Below, piece after piece: positions 41,523 through 50,149 of a DNA stretch of 64,000 bases. The stretch's first letter is position 1. Each line of letters starts with the position of its first letter. The DNA comes from Sphingomonas_E sp042693015 (GTDB lineage: Bacteria > Pseudomonadota > Alphaproteobacteria > Sphingomonadales > Sphingomonadaceae), in contig NZ_CP170544.1 of NCBI RefSeq assembly GCF_042693015.1, forward strand, positions 4,154,001 through 4,218,000, given 5' to 3'. The notes under the pieces are model-generated. The model saw only the letters and a program-made list of their open reading frames with translations. It was not told the DNA's origin and made no database searches. Both the position numbers and the translations under genes were made by a program.

Positions 41523-42752
41523 CTACAGCGCGGAATAGTCGATGGCTGCGTTGAGGTCGATCACGCCCGAATGGTCCGCCAAAGGATATTTGAGGCCGGT
41601 GGCGCAGTTGAACAGCAATGCGCGGTCGCCTGGCCCCACGTCGCCGTCCGCCAACGCCTTTTCATAGGCCGCGAGGGTCGCCCCGCCCTCGGGGCAGAGC
41701 AGCACGCCATCCTCGCGTCCGACACGCACCACCGCCTCGGCGATCGCATCGTCCGAAACCGCAATGCCGCGGCCGCCGCTCGCGCGCACTGCATCCAGGA
41801 TCAGGAAGTCGCCCACTGCCTTGGGCACGCGGATGCCCGATGCGATCGTGTGGGCATCCTCCCAGCGCTCGGCATGGCGCTCGCCCTGCTCGAAGGCGCG
41901 GACGATCGGTGCGCAGCCTTCGGCCTGCACCGCGAACATCTTGGGCCGCTTCGATCCGATGAAGCCCAGCGCTTCGAGCTCGTCGAACGCCTTCCACATG
42001 CCGATCAGCCCGGTGCCGCCGCCGGTTGGGTAGAAGATCGCGTCGGGCAGTTCCCAGCCCAATTGCTCGGCCAGTTCCAGCCCCATCGTCTTCTTGCCCT
42101 CGATGCGATAGGGCTCCTTCAACGTCGACAGGTCGAACCAGCCATTCACCTTCGCGCCTTCGCCGACGATCGCGCCGCACTGGTCGATCAGCCCGTTGAC
42201 CCGATAGACCCGTGCCCCCTGCGCCGCGATCTCGCGGACATTGATCTCGGGCGTGTCGTCCGGGCAGAAGATCACCGATTCCATGCCTGCGCGCGTCGCA
42301 TAGGCCGCCGCCGCTGCCCCGGCATTGCCGTTGGTCGGCATGGCGATGGTCCGGATTCCCAGCTCCTTCGCCATCGATATCGCCATGACGAGGCCGCGCG
42401 CCTTGAACGAACCGGTCGGCAGGCGACCTTCGTCCTTCACCAGCAGTGTCGCTGCCCCCAGCCGCTTCGCAGTGGCCGGCAGGTCGAAGATCGGCGTCTC
42501 TTGTTCGCCCAGGCTGACAATATTCTCCGCGCGCCGCACCGGCAGCAATTCCCGCCAGCGCCACAGGTCACGCGGCCGATCGCGCAGTGCCTCCTTGGTC
42601 AGCGCGCCTCGCACGCCGTCCAGGTCATAGCGCACCAGCAACGGCCGCCCCGCCTTGGACAGGCCATGCACGCGATCGGCGTCATAACGCTCGCCGGTGA
42701 TCGAACATTCGAGATGGGTGACGAAGGTGGAGCGTTCCGGGAAGTGGGTCAT
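41523..42752 (-). CDS. thrC: Threonine synthase
   Basis: Converts O-phosphohomoserine to threonine with PLP. The 409-residue protein has LLVKDEGRLPTGSFKARGLVMA with the PLP-binding lysine in SFKARG, the phosphate cup TNGNAGAAAAAYATRAGM, and FYPTGGGTGLIGMWK. Fold-type II architecture and length agree with ThrC. The N-terminus (LECSITGERYDADRVHGLSKAGRPL) contains the typical Cys- and Gly-rich segment. It starts 68 bp after the TonB receptor stop with a hairpin between them, so it may have its own promoter. Confidence 0.93.
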   Translation of the reverse strand: MTHFPERSTFVTHLECSITGERYDADRVHGLSKAGRPLLVRYDLDGVRGALTKEALRDRPRDLWRWRELLPVRRAENIVSLGEQETPIFDLPATAKRLGAATLLVKDEGRLPTGSFKARGLVMAISMAKELGIRTIAMPTNGNAGAAAAAYATRAGMESVIFCPDDTPEINVREIAAQGARVYRVNGLIDQCGAIVGEGAKVNGWFDLSTLKEPYRIEGKKTMGLELAEQLGWELPDAIFYPTGGGTGLIGMWKAFDELEALGFIGSKRPKMFAVQAEGCAPIVRAFEQGERHAERWEDAHTIASGIRVPKAVGDFLILDAVRASGGRGIAVSDDAIAEAVVRVGREDGVLLCPEGGATLAAYEKALADGDVGPGDRALLFNCATGLKYPLADHSGVIDLNAAIDYSAL

Positions 42753-42787
42753 TGCTGTCTTTCGGCAATATTTTTGGTTTCCCTAAG

Positions 42788-42813
42788 CCCTCTCCCGCCT
42801 TCGCGGGAGAAGG
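42788..42813. repeat. REP-like palindromic element (copy 1)
   Basis: TCTCCCGC and GCGGGAGA form an 8-bp stem around CTTC, inside a wider imperfect repeat starting CCCTCTCCCGC. It shares the CCCTCTCCCGC core with the element at 52206-52240, and such palindromes are common between genes in sphingomonads. It lies 7 bp past the TonB receptor stop and could stabilise or end that transcript. Confidence 0.6.
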
Positions 42814-42820
42814 AAAATAA

Positions 42821-44863
42821 TCACCCCCCGTAACGCAGGCCAATCCACAGAGTCCTCGGCGTCGCGCGCTCCAAAACATCGGCGCCGGAAATGCCAGCTT
42901 CGACCAAAGTGTCGGTCAAATTCTCCGCCCGCGCCTCGATCGAGAGATTTCGGGCAACCGGCAGGCGCACCGCCGCATCCAACGTCACCGCATCGTCGAG
43001 CCGACGGAGATTCTGGTCGTCCTCGAACTGGCTGGAGACATAGCGCAAGGTCAGTGAGGCCGCGGTGCCGCTCGGTTGCTCCCACGCGATCGTGCCGCTC
43101 GCCTGATGCCGCGGCGTCTGGGCGGGGCGCAGCCCGTCGAGCGCCGCTGCCGTGCCGTTCGCCCGCACCTTTGCATCGACCAAAGTGTAGGAGGCGATGA
43201 ACTGCCAGTCGCGATAGCGCGCCGATCCCTCCAACTCGAACCCCTGCGATCGGATCGCGTCGAGATTCTGGCGCTGACGATAGGCGCCGGCGACAAAGCC
43301 GACACCGGGGAAGCTGCCCGGTCCCATGCCCAAGGTCACATTCGCGATCGCGTCGTCCAGCTCGTTGTAGAAGGCGGTGGCCGACAGGCGGAAGCCCGGC
43401 AGCGGGCGGTAGTCGACGCCGCCATCCACGCCCTTGAGTGCTTCGGGCTTGAGCAGCGCATTGGCGGCGGTGGCGTCGGCGCCGACACGGAAGGGGCGGT
43501 ATAGCTCGTTGAGCGTCGGCAGGCGCCAGCCGAGATAGGCGGCGCTGCGCAAGGTCACCGCCTGCGCGGGCTTGAAGGCGATGCCGGCGCGGGCGGTCGG
43601 CTCCCAGCCCGATCGATCGGCGAAGTCGATATCGTTCAGCGTCGCGCCCGTCGCGATCGTCTTTTCGAACAGATGGCCATTCTCGATCCGCCAGCGATCG
43701 ATCCGTCCCCCTGCGGTCAGCGTCCATTGGTCGTCGGGTGTCACGCTCGCCTCGGCAAAGGCGCCCAAGGTCCGTGTCCGCCCGCCCGCCTCGCGCAGCC
43801 GCGTCGGCTGGCCGGCGATATAGGTGAAGCGTTCCTTGGTCTCACCCACTGTCTGGCGCGCGTCCGCGCCGATGCGCAGCTCCAGCCCCTCGCCTAGCGG
43901 CGGCCGGATCTCGAAGCGGGCGCCCAGGCCGGTCGCAGGCACCGAATATTGGTCCAGCGTCTGGTTGACGACGGTGCGATCGGCATTGACGCTGGCGAAG
44001 CCGCTCGAAAATTCGCGAAGCTGCAGCCAAGTCGACGCCTCCCACCCCCAGCTTCCGCGGCCCACCAGCCGCAGGCTGGCATCGGCGCCGAGATTGCGGT
44101 TGGGGGTAAAGTCGACGCCGCGGTCGCGCCGGTCGAGCATGCCGAGCAGGTTCGCCTGCAATTCCGTATCGTCACCGATCGCGAAGGCGGTGCGCGCCGA
44201 AACACTCGCTTGCTCGTAGAAGGCTGGGCGATCGACCGGCCCGCGATCCTCCTCGACGATCGGTGTGAAGCCGTCGCCATGCGCATAGCTTGCCGAAAGC
44301 GCGCCATAACCGTTGCCGAACACACCGCTGACCCCGGCATCGGCGGCGATGCTGTCGCGGCTGCCATAAGCCACCCCGCCCCAAACGGGCGCAAGTTCGC
44401 TCGATGTCGCGCTCATCAGCTCGATCGTGCCGGCGAGCGCCCCCGATCCGTTGACGCCGCTGCCGCCGCCCCGCGTCACGCGGACGAGGCCCAGCCGCTC
44501 GGGTGCATAAGCCGACCAGGGGACCCAGCCGCCGAACGGATCGGTCTGCGGCACGCCGTCGAGCAGGATCAGCGCGCGGGCGGACGCGTTGCCGCCGAGG
44601 CCGCGCAGGGTCGCCCCTTGGCTGGTCGGGTGTGCCGATCGCGAATCCGATCGGCGGAACTGCTGGAAGCCGGCGACGTCGCGCAGCACATCCTCCAGCC
44701 GGTCGCTCGCCGTACCGGTCAGGCGGCTGCGCTCGATCACCGCCACGTCATAAGCGGCCAGTCCCGCCGGCTCGGCCAGCCCGGTGCCGGTGACGACGAT
44801 GTCCGGCCCCTCCGCATAAGCGGCCGTGGGGAAGAGGAAAGCGGTCAGGATCAGATGGCGCAT
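42821..44863 (-). CDS. TonB-dependent outer-membrane receptor
   Basis: A 680-residue receptor with a short signal peptide (HLILTAFLFPTAAYA), the TonB box DIVVTGTG, a plug domain (LRDVAGFQQFRR, GATLRGLGGNASARALILLDG, APERLGLVRVTRGGGSG) and a barrel ending RTLWIGLRYGG. No N-terminal signalling domain is present, in contrast to the receptor at 33.1 kb. The ligand is unknown. It follows the isomerase gene with 19 bp and the molybdoenzyme genes upstream, so it may belong to their transcript, but no vitamin B12 riboswitch could fit in that gap. Confidence 0.9.
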   Translation of the reverse strand: MRHLILTAFLFPTAAYAEGPDIVVTGTGLAEPAGLAAYDVAVIERSRLTGTASDRLEDVLRDVAGFQQFRRSDSRSAHPTSQGATLRGLGGNASARALILLDGVPQTDPFGGWVPWSAYAPERLGLVRVTRGGGSGVNGSGALAGTIELMSATSSELAPVWGGVAYGSRDSIAADAGVSGVFGNGYGALSASYAHGDGFTPIVEEDRGPVDRPAFYEQASVSARTAFAIGDDTELQANLLGMLDRRDRGVDFTPNRNLGADASLRLVGRGSWGWEASTWLQLREFSSGFASVNADRTVVNQTLDQYSVPATGLGARFEIRPPLGEGLELRIGADARQTVGETKERFTYIAGQPTRLREAGGRTRTLGAFAEASVTPDDQWTLTAGGRIDRWRIENGHLFEKTIATGATLNDIDFADRSGWEPTARAGIAFKPAQAVTLRSAAYLGWRLPTLNELYRPFRVGADATAANALLKPEALKGVDGGVDYRPLPGFRLSATAFYNELDDAIANVTLGMGPGSFPGVGFVAGAYRQRQNLDAIRSQGFELEGSARYRDWQFIASYTLVDAKVRANGTAAALDGLRPAQTPRHQASGTIAWEQPSGTAASLTLRYVSSQFEDDQNLRRLDDAVTLDAAVRLPVARNLSIEARAENLTDTLVEAGISGADVLERATPRTLWIGLRYGG

Positions 44864-44882
44864 GGCGCGCCTCTATACGGCA

Positions 44883-45545
44883 TCAGCCGGCCGGCGCCAC
44901 CGCATCCGGATGCGCCGCCGCGAAGGCCGGCAGCGCGGTCAGCGCCGCATCCACCGCCACCAGATTGGGAAAGTCGTGCAGCGCGACTTCGAAACGGCGG
45001 GCATTATATATCTGCGGAACAAGGCAGATGTCGGCGATGCAAGGGGTGTCGCCGCCCAGATACTGGCCGTCCTGCTCGGCCGCCATCGCCTCGAGCGCCA
45101 CGAGCCCCTCGCGCACCCAATGGCGATACCAGTCGTCGCGCGCCGGCTCCTCCACCCCCAGCTCGCGCTTCAGATAATGGAGCACGCGCAGATTGTTGAG
45201 CGGGTGGATGTCGCACGCGATCATGAGCGCCAAAGCGAGCTGTCGGCTCCGCGTTGCCGGATCGCGGGAAACGAAGCGCGGCTCGGGCACCCTTGCGTCG
45301 AGATAGTCGATGATGGCGAGGCTCTGGTTGAGCTTCAGCCCGTCCATCTCCAGCATCGGCACGAAGCCTTGCGGGTTGAGTGCGCGATAGCCGGCATCGC
45401 GTTGTTCGCCGGTGCGCAGATCGACACTCACGCTCTCATAAGCCACGCCCTTCAGATTGAGCGCGATCCGGACGCGATAGGAAGCCGACGACCGGAAATA
45501 ATCGTGGAGGCGGACGGGCGCGTCAGATTCCGGCATACCAGGCAT
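44883..45545 (-). CDS. maiA: Maleylacetoacetate isomerase (zeta-class glutathione transferase)
   Basis: A 220-residue enzyme that isomerises maleylacetoacetate to fumarylacetoacetate in tyrosine breakdown. The glutathione-site motif SSASYRVRIALNLKG is diagnostic of zeta GSTs, and later RALNPQGFVPMLEMDG and NQSLAIIDYLD are typical. ATG 45545 is chosen because AGGAG sits seven bases upstream; ATG 45536 is the alternative. It overlaps the molybdoenzyme gene by 23 bp. Homogentisate dioxygenase and fumarylacetoacetase are not nearby, so the pathway role is inferred from family only. Confidence 0.88.
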   Translation of the reverse strand: MPGMPESDAPVRLHDYFRSSASYRVRIALNLKGVAYESVSVDLRTGEQRDAGYRALNPQGFVPMLEMDGLKLNQSLAIIDYLDARVPEPRFVSRDPATRSRQLALALMIACDIHPLNNLRVLHYLKRELGVEEPARDDWYRHWVREGLVALEAMAAEQDGQYLGGDTPCIADICLVPQIYNARRFEVALHDFPNLVAVDAALTALPAFAAAHPDAVAPAG

Positions 45546-46272
45546 AATCGCTCCTATCCTCCCAGCTTCCGCCCTTGCCGCCCTCGATTCCGGCAAGGCT
45601 TTCCACCGCCTCGATCCGCTCGACATATTTGGCATGCTTGTAGCCGAGCTGCCGTTCGACACGAAGCCGCAACGGCGCGCCATTCTCGATCGGCAGCATC
45701 TTCCCGTTCAATCCCCAGGCCAGGATCGTCTGCGGGTGCAGCGCGTCGACCATGTCGATGCTCTCATAATATCGGACCGTCCCGAACTCGTCGGCGCAGT
45801 GGAAGACGATGAAGCGCGCGCGGGAAGACACCCCCGCGCCGTGGAGGATCAGCGCCAGCGGCGTGCCCGTCCATTTGCCGATCGCGCTCCACCCCTCGAC
45901 GCAATCATGGCGGGTGATTTGGGTCCGCGCCGGCAGCCGACGCAAGTGCGCCATCGACAGCGCGAGCGGCTGCGCCACCAGCCCGTCCACTTTCAGCCGC
46001 CAGTTCGCGAAGCCGGCGGCGGCGTGCGCGGCATAATCGGCCGAGGTCGGCCCGCGCGATCCGTTCGGTCGGAATGTCGGCGACAGATCGGTCTCCGAAA
46101 ATTCGCGGGCGAGCGCGGTGCGATCGGTGATCAGCCGCTGCGCCCGCATCGTCAGCCCTTCTGCCGAACGCAGCCCGTCACGAAAGCCTTGGCTCTCGGT
46201 CAGCCGGTCGCACCCCGTGAGCAGCGGCGTCGCCGCCAGCGCTCCGATCAGGCTCCGTCGCGACAGGATCAT
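45523..46272 (-). CDS. Periplasmic molybdopterin-dependent oxidoreductase (sulfite-oxidase/YedY fold)
   Basis: A 249-residue precursor with a twin-arginine signal (MILSRRSLIGALAATPLLTGC), whose final cysteine may also make it a lipoprotein. The molybdenum-ligand cysteine is in RHDCVEGWSAIGKW, with GTPLALILHGAG and WGLNGKMLPIENGAPLRLRV of the molybdopterin domain. The substrate could be sulfite, a sulfoxide or another small molecule, and cannot be chosen from sequence. Its start overlaps the cytochrome b gene by 4 bp, which is the likely electron partner. Confidence 0.88.
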   Translation of the reverse strand: MILSRRSLIGALAATPLLTGCDRLTESQGFRDGLRSAEGLTMRAQRLITDRTALAREFSETDLSPTFRPNGSRGPTSADYAAHAAAGFANWRLKVDGLVAQPLALSMAHLRRLPARTQITRHDCVEGWSAIGKWTGTPLALILHGAGVSSRARFIVFHCADEFGTVRYYESIDMVDALHPQTILAWGLNGKMLPIENGAPLRLRVERQLGYKHAKYVERIEAVESLAGIEGGKGGSWEDRSDYAWYAGI

Positions 46273-47096
46273 GCCCGTTCCTCCGGCAGCCGATAGCGGC
46301 CGGTGATCATCGACCGGATCTCGTTATACGGCCCCGCCAGCACCACCATCGCGAGATGGACGATGATGAAGGCGAGGATCGCCATCGCGCAGATGAAATG
46401 GATCGACCGCGCCGATTGCCGCCCGCCCAGCAGATCGAGAATCCACGGCCACGCCGCATCGATCGCGGGTGCCATGCCGAGCCCGCTCAGCACCATCAGC
46501 GGCAACAGGCCGAAGATCACGCCCAGATAGCTCAGTTTCTGGAGTATATTATAGCGCGCCGCCGCCTCGCCCTTTGGAAAGCGCAGCCGCGCATGGTCCC
46601 TGATATCCTGCCAGATGTGCCGCGGCGAAAGCTCGCCCCGCCGCGGCGCGAGGTCGCGCTGCACATGGCGGTTGGCGACGCTCCATATCCAGTAGATGAG
46701 CCCGCCCACCGCCAGCACCCATGCGAAGGCCAGGTGCCAGCGCCGAGCGGCGGCCAGGCTGTAGCGGCTGGGAATCGTCGACCATCCGGGGAAGGCACGG
46801 GTCTGCACCACGCCATCGCTGTCGGTCCAGCGGCCCAACACGCCCGTCGTCGGGATCGTCACGCCCGCCACCGTCACCAGCCCCTGTGTCTCGGTCGCCT
46901 TGATCTCCAGCCAGGCAGGATCGGCATTCGCGCCATATTGGCCCCAATAGAGGCGGGGATGCGCGTTGAAGATCATCAGCCCGCTCATCAGCAGGATGAT
47001 CACGGTGGCCGCGTTCACCCAGTGCCACAGCCGAGTCGAAAGCCGGTGCCGTCGCACCAGCCTTGTCTTGTCCTCCACCGCCTCACCGGCTGCCAT
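46269..47096 (-). CDS. Cytochrome b561-like membrane haem protein, partner of the molybdoenzyme
   Basis: A 275-residue protein with four membrane helices. Haem-ligand histidines are seen in RLWHWVNAATVIILLMSG, ARRWHLAFAWVLAVGGLIY and SIHFICAMAILAFIIVHLA, the pattern of Ni-Fe-hydrogenase-type cytochrome b. It likely moves electrons between the molybdenum centre and the quinone pool. The first gene of this run, it has 164 bp to the divergent acyl-CoA dehydrogenase, where both promoters should lie. Confidence 0.9.
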   Translation of the reverse strand: MAAGEAVEDKTRLVRRHRLSTRLWHWVNAATVIILLMSGLMIFNAHPRLYWGQYGANADPAWLEIKATETQGLVTVAGVTIPTTGVLGRWTDSDGVVQTRAFPGWSTIPSRYSLAAARRWHLAFAWVLAVGGLIYWIWSVANRHVQRDLAPRRGELSPRHIWQDIRDHARLRFPKGEAAARYNILQKLSYLGVIFGLLPLMVLSGLGMAPAIDAAWPWILDLLGGRQSARSIHFICAMAILAFIIVHLAMVVLAGPYNEIRSMITGRYRLPEERA

Positions 47097-47260
47097 GCTT
47101 GCGCTCCGCTAAAAATCTCTTTCGCATTTACGCCGCGTCACGGCCGAAAGTTACGTTTTCTATGGCCCGATGGCGAATTTTCCGCCGCTTGAGGTGCTGG
47201 ACGAACGCCGCTGGACGGCATAGCGCGATCCCAAATTGTGAGTCAGCGGGAGAGGCAAAG

Positions 47261-48499
47261 ATGGATTTCACCCTCAACGAGCGCGAGACCTATTGGCGCG
47301 ATCGGGTGCGCGATTTCATCGAGACCCATGTCCGCCCCCGCGATCACGAATATCACGCCCAGCAGGAAAGCGGTGAGCGCTGGAAGGTGCTGCCGGTGAT
47401 CGAGGAGGCCAAAGCCAAGGCCAAGGCGGCCGGCCTCTGGAACCTGTTCATGCCCCCGCATTCCGGCCAGCAGCATGTCGACGATACGTTCGAATTTGAC
47501 GGCCCCGGCCTCACCAATCTCGAATATGCGCTCTGCGCCGAGGAGATGGGCCGGGTCTATTGGGCGTCGGAGGCGATGAACTGCTCGGCGCCCGACACCG
47601 GCAACATGGAGGTGTTCCACCGCTACGGCACCCGCGCGCAGAAGGAACAATGGCTCCAGCCGCTGATGGACGGCGAGATCCGCTCCGCCTTCCTGATGAC
47701 CGAGCCGGATGTCGCCTCGTCCGACGCCACCAATATCGAGACGCGGATCGAGCGCGACGGCGACCATTATGTCATCAACGGCCGCAAATGGTGGTCGTCC
47801 GGCGTCGGTGATCCGCGTTGCAAGATCAACATCGTCATGGGCAAGACCGATCTCAACGCCGCCCGCCATTCGCAGCAGTCGATGATCCTGGTGCCGATGG
47901 ATACGCCGGGGCTCGAGGTCGTCCGCATGCTCCCCGTCTTCGGCTATGACGATGCACCCCACGGCCATGCCGAGGTGCTGCTGAAGGATGTCCGCGTTCC
48001 GGTCGAGAATATGCTGCTCGGCGAAGGCCGCGGCTTCGAGATCGCGCAAGGGCGCCTCGGGCCGGGCCGCATCCACCATTGCATGCGCACGATCGGGGTT
48101 GCCGAGGAAGCGATCGAGAAGATGGCACGTCGCCTCACCTCGCGCGTCGCCTTCGGCAAGACGATCGCCGAACAGTCGGTATGGGAACAGCGCATTGCCG
48201 AAGCGCGCATCGATATCGAAATGACGCGCCTGCTCTGCCTCAAGGCCGCCGACATGATGGACAAGGCGGGCAACAAGTCCGCCCAGGCCGAAATCGCCAT
48301 GATCAAGGTCGCCGGCCCGCGCATGGCGCTGAAGGTGATCGACGATGCCATCCAGGCGCATGGCGGCGGCGGCGTCACCACCGATTTCGGCCTCGCCCGC
48401 GCTTATGCCACGATCCGTACGCTCCGCCTGGCCGACGGGCCGGACGAGGTTCACAACCGCGCGATCGCCCGGCTGGAGTTCGGCAAATATCGGGCGTGA
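47261..48499 (+). CDS. Acyl-CoA dehydrogenase (ACAD10/11-like)
   Basis: A 412-residue flavoenzyme of beta-oxidation. FAD- and substrate-binding motifs include FLMTEPDVASSDATNIET, INGRKWWSSGVG and the C-terminal DDAIQAHGGGGVTTDFGLARAYA with LADGPDEVHNRAIAR. The QGRLGPGRIHHCMRTIG segment resembles the ACAD10/11 group, which handles hydroxylated or long-chain acyl-CoAs. ATG 47261 with GGAGAGG upstream is preferred to longer frames. It leads a cassette with two short-chain dehydrogenases and a FadB-like protein. Confidence 0.92.
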   Translation: MDFTLNERETYWRDRVRDFIETHVRPRDHEYHAQQESGERWKVLPVIEEAKAKAKAAGLWNLFMPPHSGQQHVDDTFEFDGPGLTNLEYALCAEEMGRVYWASEAMNCSAPDTGNMEVFHRYGTRAQKEQWLQPLMDGEIRSAFLMTEPDVASSDATNIETRIERDGDHYVINGRKWWSSGVGDPRCKINIVMGKTDLNAARHSQQSMILVPMDTPGLEVVRMLPVFGYDDAPHGHAEVLLKDVRVPVENMLLGEGRGFEIAQGRLGPGRIHHCMRTIGVAEEAIEKMARRLTSRVAFGKTIAEQSVWEQRIAEARIDIEMTRLLCLKAADMMDKAGNKSAQAEIAMIKVAGPRMALKVIDDAIQAHGGGGVTTDFGLARAYATIRTLRLADGPDEVHNRAIARLEFGKYRA

Positions 48500-48537
48500 T
48501 CCTGCGGGGCCGCTGAACCAGAAGGAGGAGAGGTGGA

Positions 48538-49311
48538 ATGTCCCTGTTCGATCTGACCGGAAAAGTGGCGATCATCACCGGCTCGTCGCGTGGCATCGGC
48601 CGCGCGATTGCCGAGGCGATGGCGGATCAGGGCGCGAAGGTCGTCATCTCCAGCCGCAAGCAGGATGCCTGCGACGAGGTCGCGGCCGCCATCAATGCCA
48701 GGCATCGCGGCGCGGCCATCGCGGTGGCCGCCAGTATCTCGTCAAAGGAAGCGTTGCAGAACCTTGTCGATGAAACGCGGGCGCAGCTCGGCCGGATCGA
48801 CGTGCTCGTCTGCAACGCCGCGTCCAACCCTTATTATGGGCCGATGGCGGGCATCACCGACGAACAATTCCGCAAGATCTTCGACAATAATGTCCTCGCC
48901 AATCACTGGCTGATCAACATGGTCGCGCCCGAGATGCGCGAGCGGAAGGATGGGTCGATCATCATCGTCTCATCGATTGGCGGCTTGACGTCATCGTCGA
49001 CGATCGGGGCCTATAATGTCTCGAAGGCGGCCGACTTCCAGCTCGCCCGCAACCTCGCCGCCGAATTCGGGGCGGACAATGTTCGCGTCAACTGCATCGC
49101 CCCCGGCCTGGTCCGCACCGATTTCGCCCGCGCTTTGTGGGAAAATCCCGATACGCTGAAGGCCGTCACTCGCGGCACGCCGCTCAAGCGCATCGGCGAA
49201 CCGCACGAGATCGCGGGCGCGGCGGTCTATCTCGCTTCGCCCGCTTCCACCTTCATGACCGGGCAGGCGATGATCGTCGATGGCGGCTCCACCACCGGGG
49301 TCGGGCTATGA
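48538..49311 (+). CDS. Short-chain dehydrogenase/reductase (SDR)
   Basis: A 257-residue classical SDR. The cofactor motif is TGSSRGIGRAIAEAMA, the NAG-type motif is CNAASNPYYG, and the active site is Ser in VSSIGGL with Tyr-Asn-Val-Ser-Lys in AYNVSKAA. It ends with the typical GQAMIVDGGST. The NAD or NADP preference cannot be decided with confidence. The substrate is probably an acyl or hydroxyacyl intermediate given its neighbours, an inference from the operon. Confidence 0.93.
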   Translation: MSLFDLTGKVAIITGSSRGIGRAIAEAMADQGAKVVISSRKQDACDEVAAAINARHRGAAIAVAASISSKEALQNLVDETRAQLGRIDVLVCNAASNPYYGPMAGITDEQFRKIFDNNVLANHWLINMVAPEMRERKDGSIIIVSSIGGLTSSSTIGAYNVSKAADFQLARNLAAEFGADNVRVNCIAPGLVRTDFARALWENPDTLKAVTRGTPLKRIGEPHEIAGAAVYLASPASTFMTGQAMIVDGGSTTGVGL

Positions 49312-50126
49312 CTGCCCAGCCTTTGAGTGGGCGCCTTGAAGGCCGCGTTGCAGTCGTCACCGGTGCGGGCGGTGGCATCGGCCGCGCCACCTGCCGGCTG
49401 TTCGCCAGGGAAGGCGCGATCGTCGTCGCTGCCGATCTCGGCGAAAGCGTCGTCGAAACCGTCGAACTGATCCGCGATGCCGGTGGCCGCGCCGATCCGC
49501 TCAAGCTTGATGCCGGCAAGGATGAAGATGTCGCCCGCCTCGTCGGCCATGCCGTCGATACCCATGGCCGCATCGACGTGATGTTCGCCAATGCCGGCAT
49601 TTCGGGTGGGCTCAAGGGCCTGTTCGAACAGGAAGCGAGTGACTGGGCCGAAATTCTCCGCGTCAACCTGATCGGCCCCTTCCTCGCGATCAAGCACGCC
49701 TCCGCTCACATGGTGAAGGCGGGCAAGGGCTCGATCATCTGCACCGCTAGCGTGGCGGGCCTGCGTTCCGGCGCGGGTGGCCCGGCTTATTCGGCGTCCA
49801 AGGCCGGCGTCATCAATCTGGTTCAGACCTCCGCGCAGCAGCTTTCGACCAGCAACGTCCGCGTCAACGCGATCTGCCCCGGCCTCATCGAAACCGGCAT
49901 GACCGAAATGATCTATGATCGCGCCCGCAAGGCGGGCAAGGCCGACCTCATCGGCCATCTCAACCCGCTGCGCCGCGGTGGCGAACCCGATGAGATCGCC
50001 CATGCGGCTTTGTTTCTCGCCTCCGACGATGCCAGCTACGTCAACGGCCATGCCCTCGTCGTCGATGGCGGCCTGTCCAGCTCGCACCCCTTCAACCGCC
50101 AGGATCTCGGCCGCACGGCCCTTTGA
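49308..50126 (+). CDS. Second short-chain dehydrogenase/reductase (SDR)
   Basis: A 272-residue classical SDR with the cofactor motif TGAGGGIGRATCRLFA, acidic AADLGES after beta-2 (suggesting NAD), FANAGISGG, and the catalytic Ser-Tyr-Lys set in TASVAGLRSGAGGPAYSASKAG. ATG 49308 overlaps the first SDR's stop by 4 bp; the longer open frame inside that gene is rejected. The two SDRs are not close copies (the second has a different loop before the end), so they are likely to act on different steps. Confidence 0.92.
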   Translation: MTAQPLSGRLEGRVAVVTGAGGGIGRATCRLFAREGAIVVAADLGESVVETVELIRDAGGRADPLKLDAGKDEDVARLVGHAVDTHGRIDVMFANAGISGGLKGLFEQEASDWAEILRVNLIGPFLAIKHASAHMVKAGKGSIICTASVAGLRSGAGGPAYSASKAGVINLVQTSAQQLSTSNVRVNAICPGLIETGMTEMIYDRARKAGKADLIGHLNPLRRGGEPDEIAHAALFLASDDASYVNGHALVVDGGLSSSHPFNRQDLGRTAL

Positions 50127-50149
50127 TTCCACCTTCCAGGAGTTTGTCG

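Noticed and set aside
44864..44882. Cobalamin riboswitch for the TonB receptor at 42821-44863
   Set aside because: Only 19 bp separate the receptor start from the maiA stop, far too short for the element.
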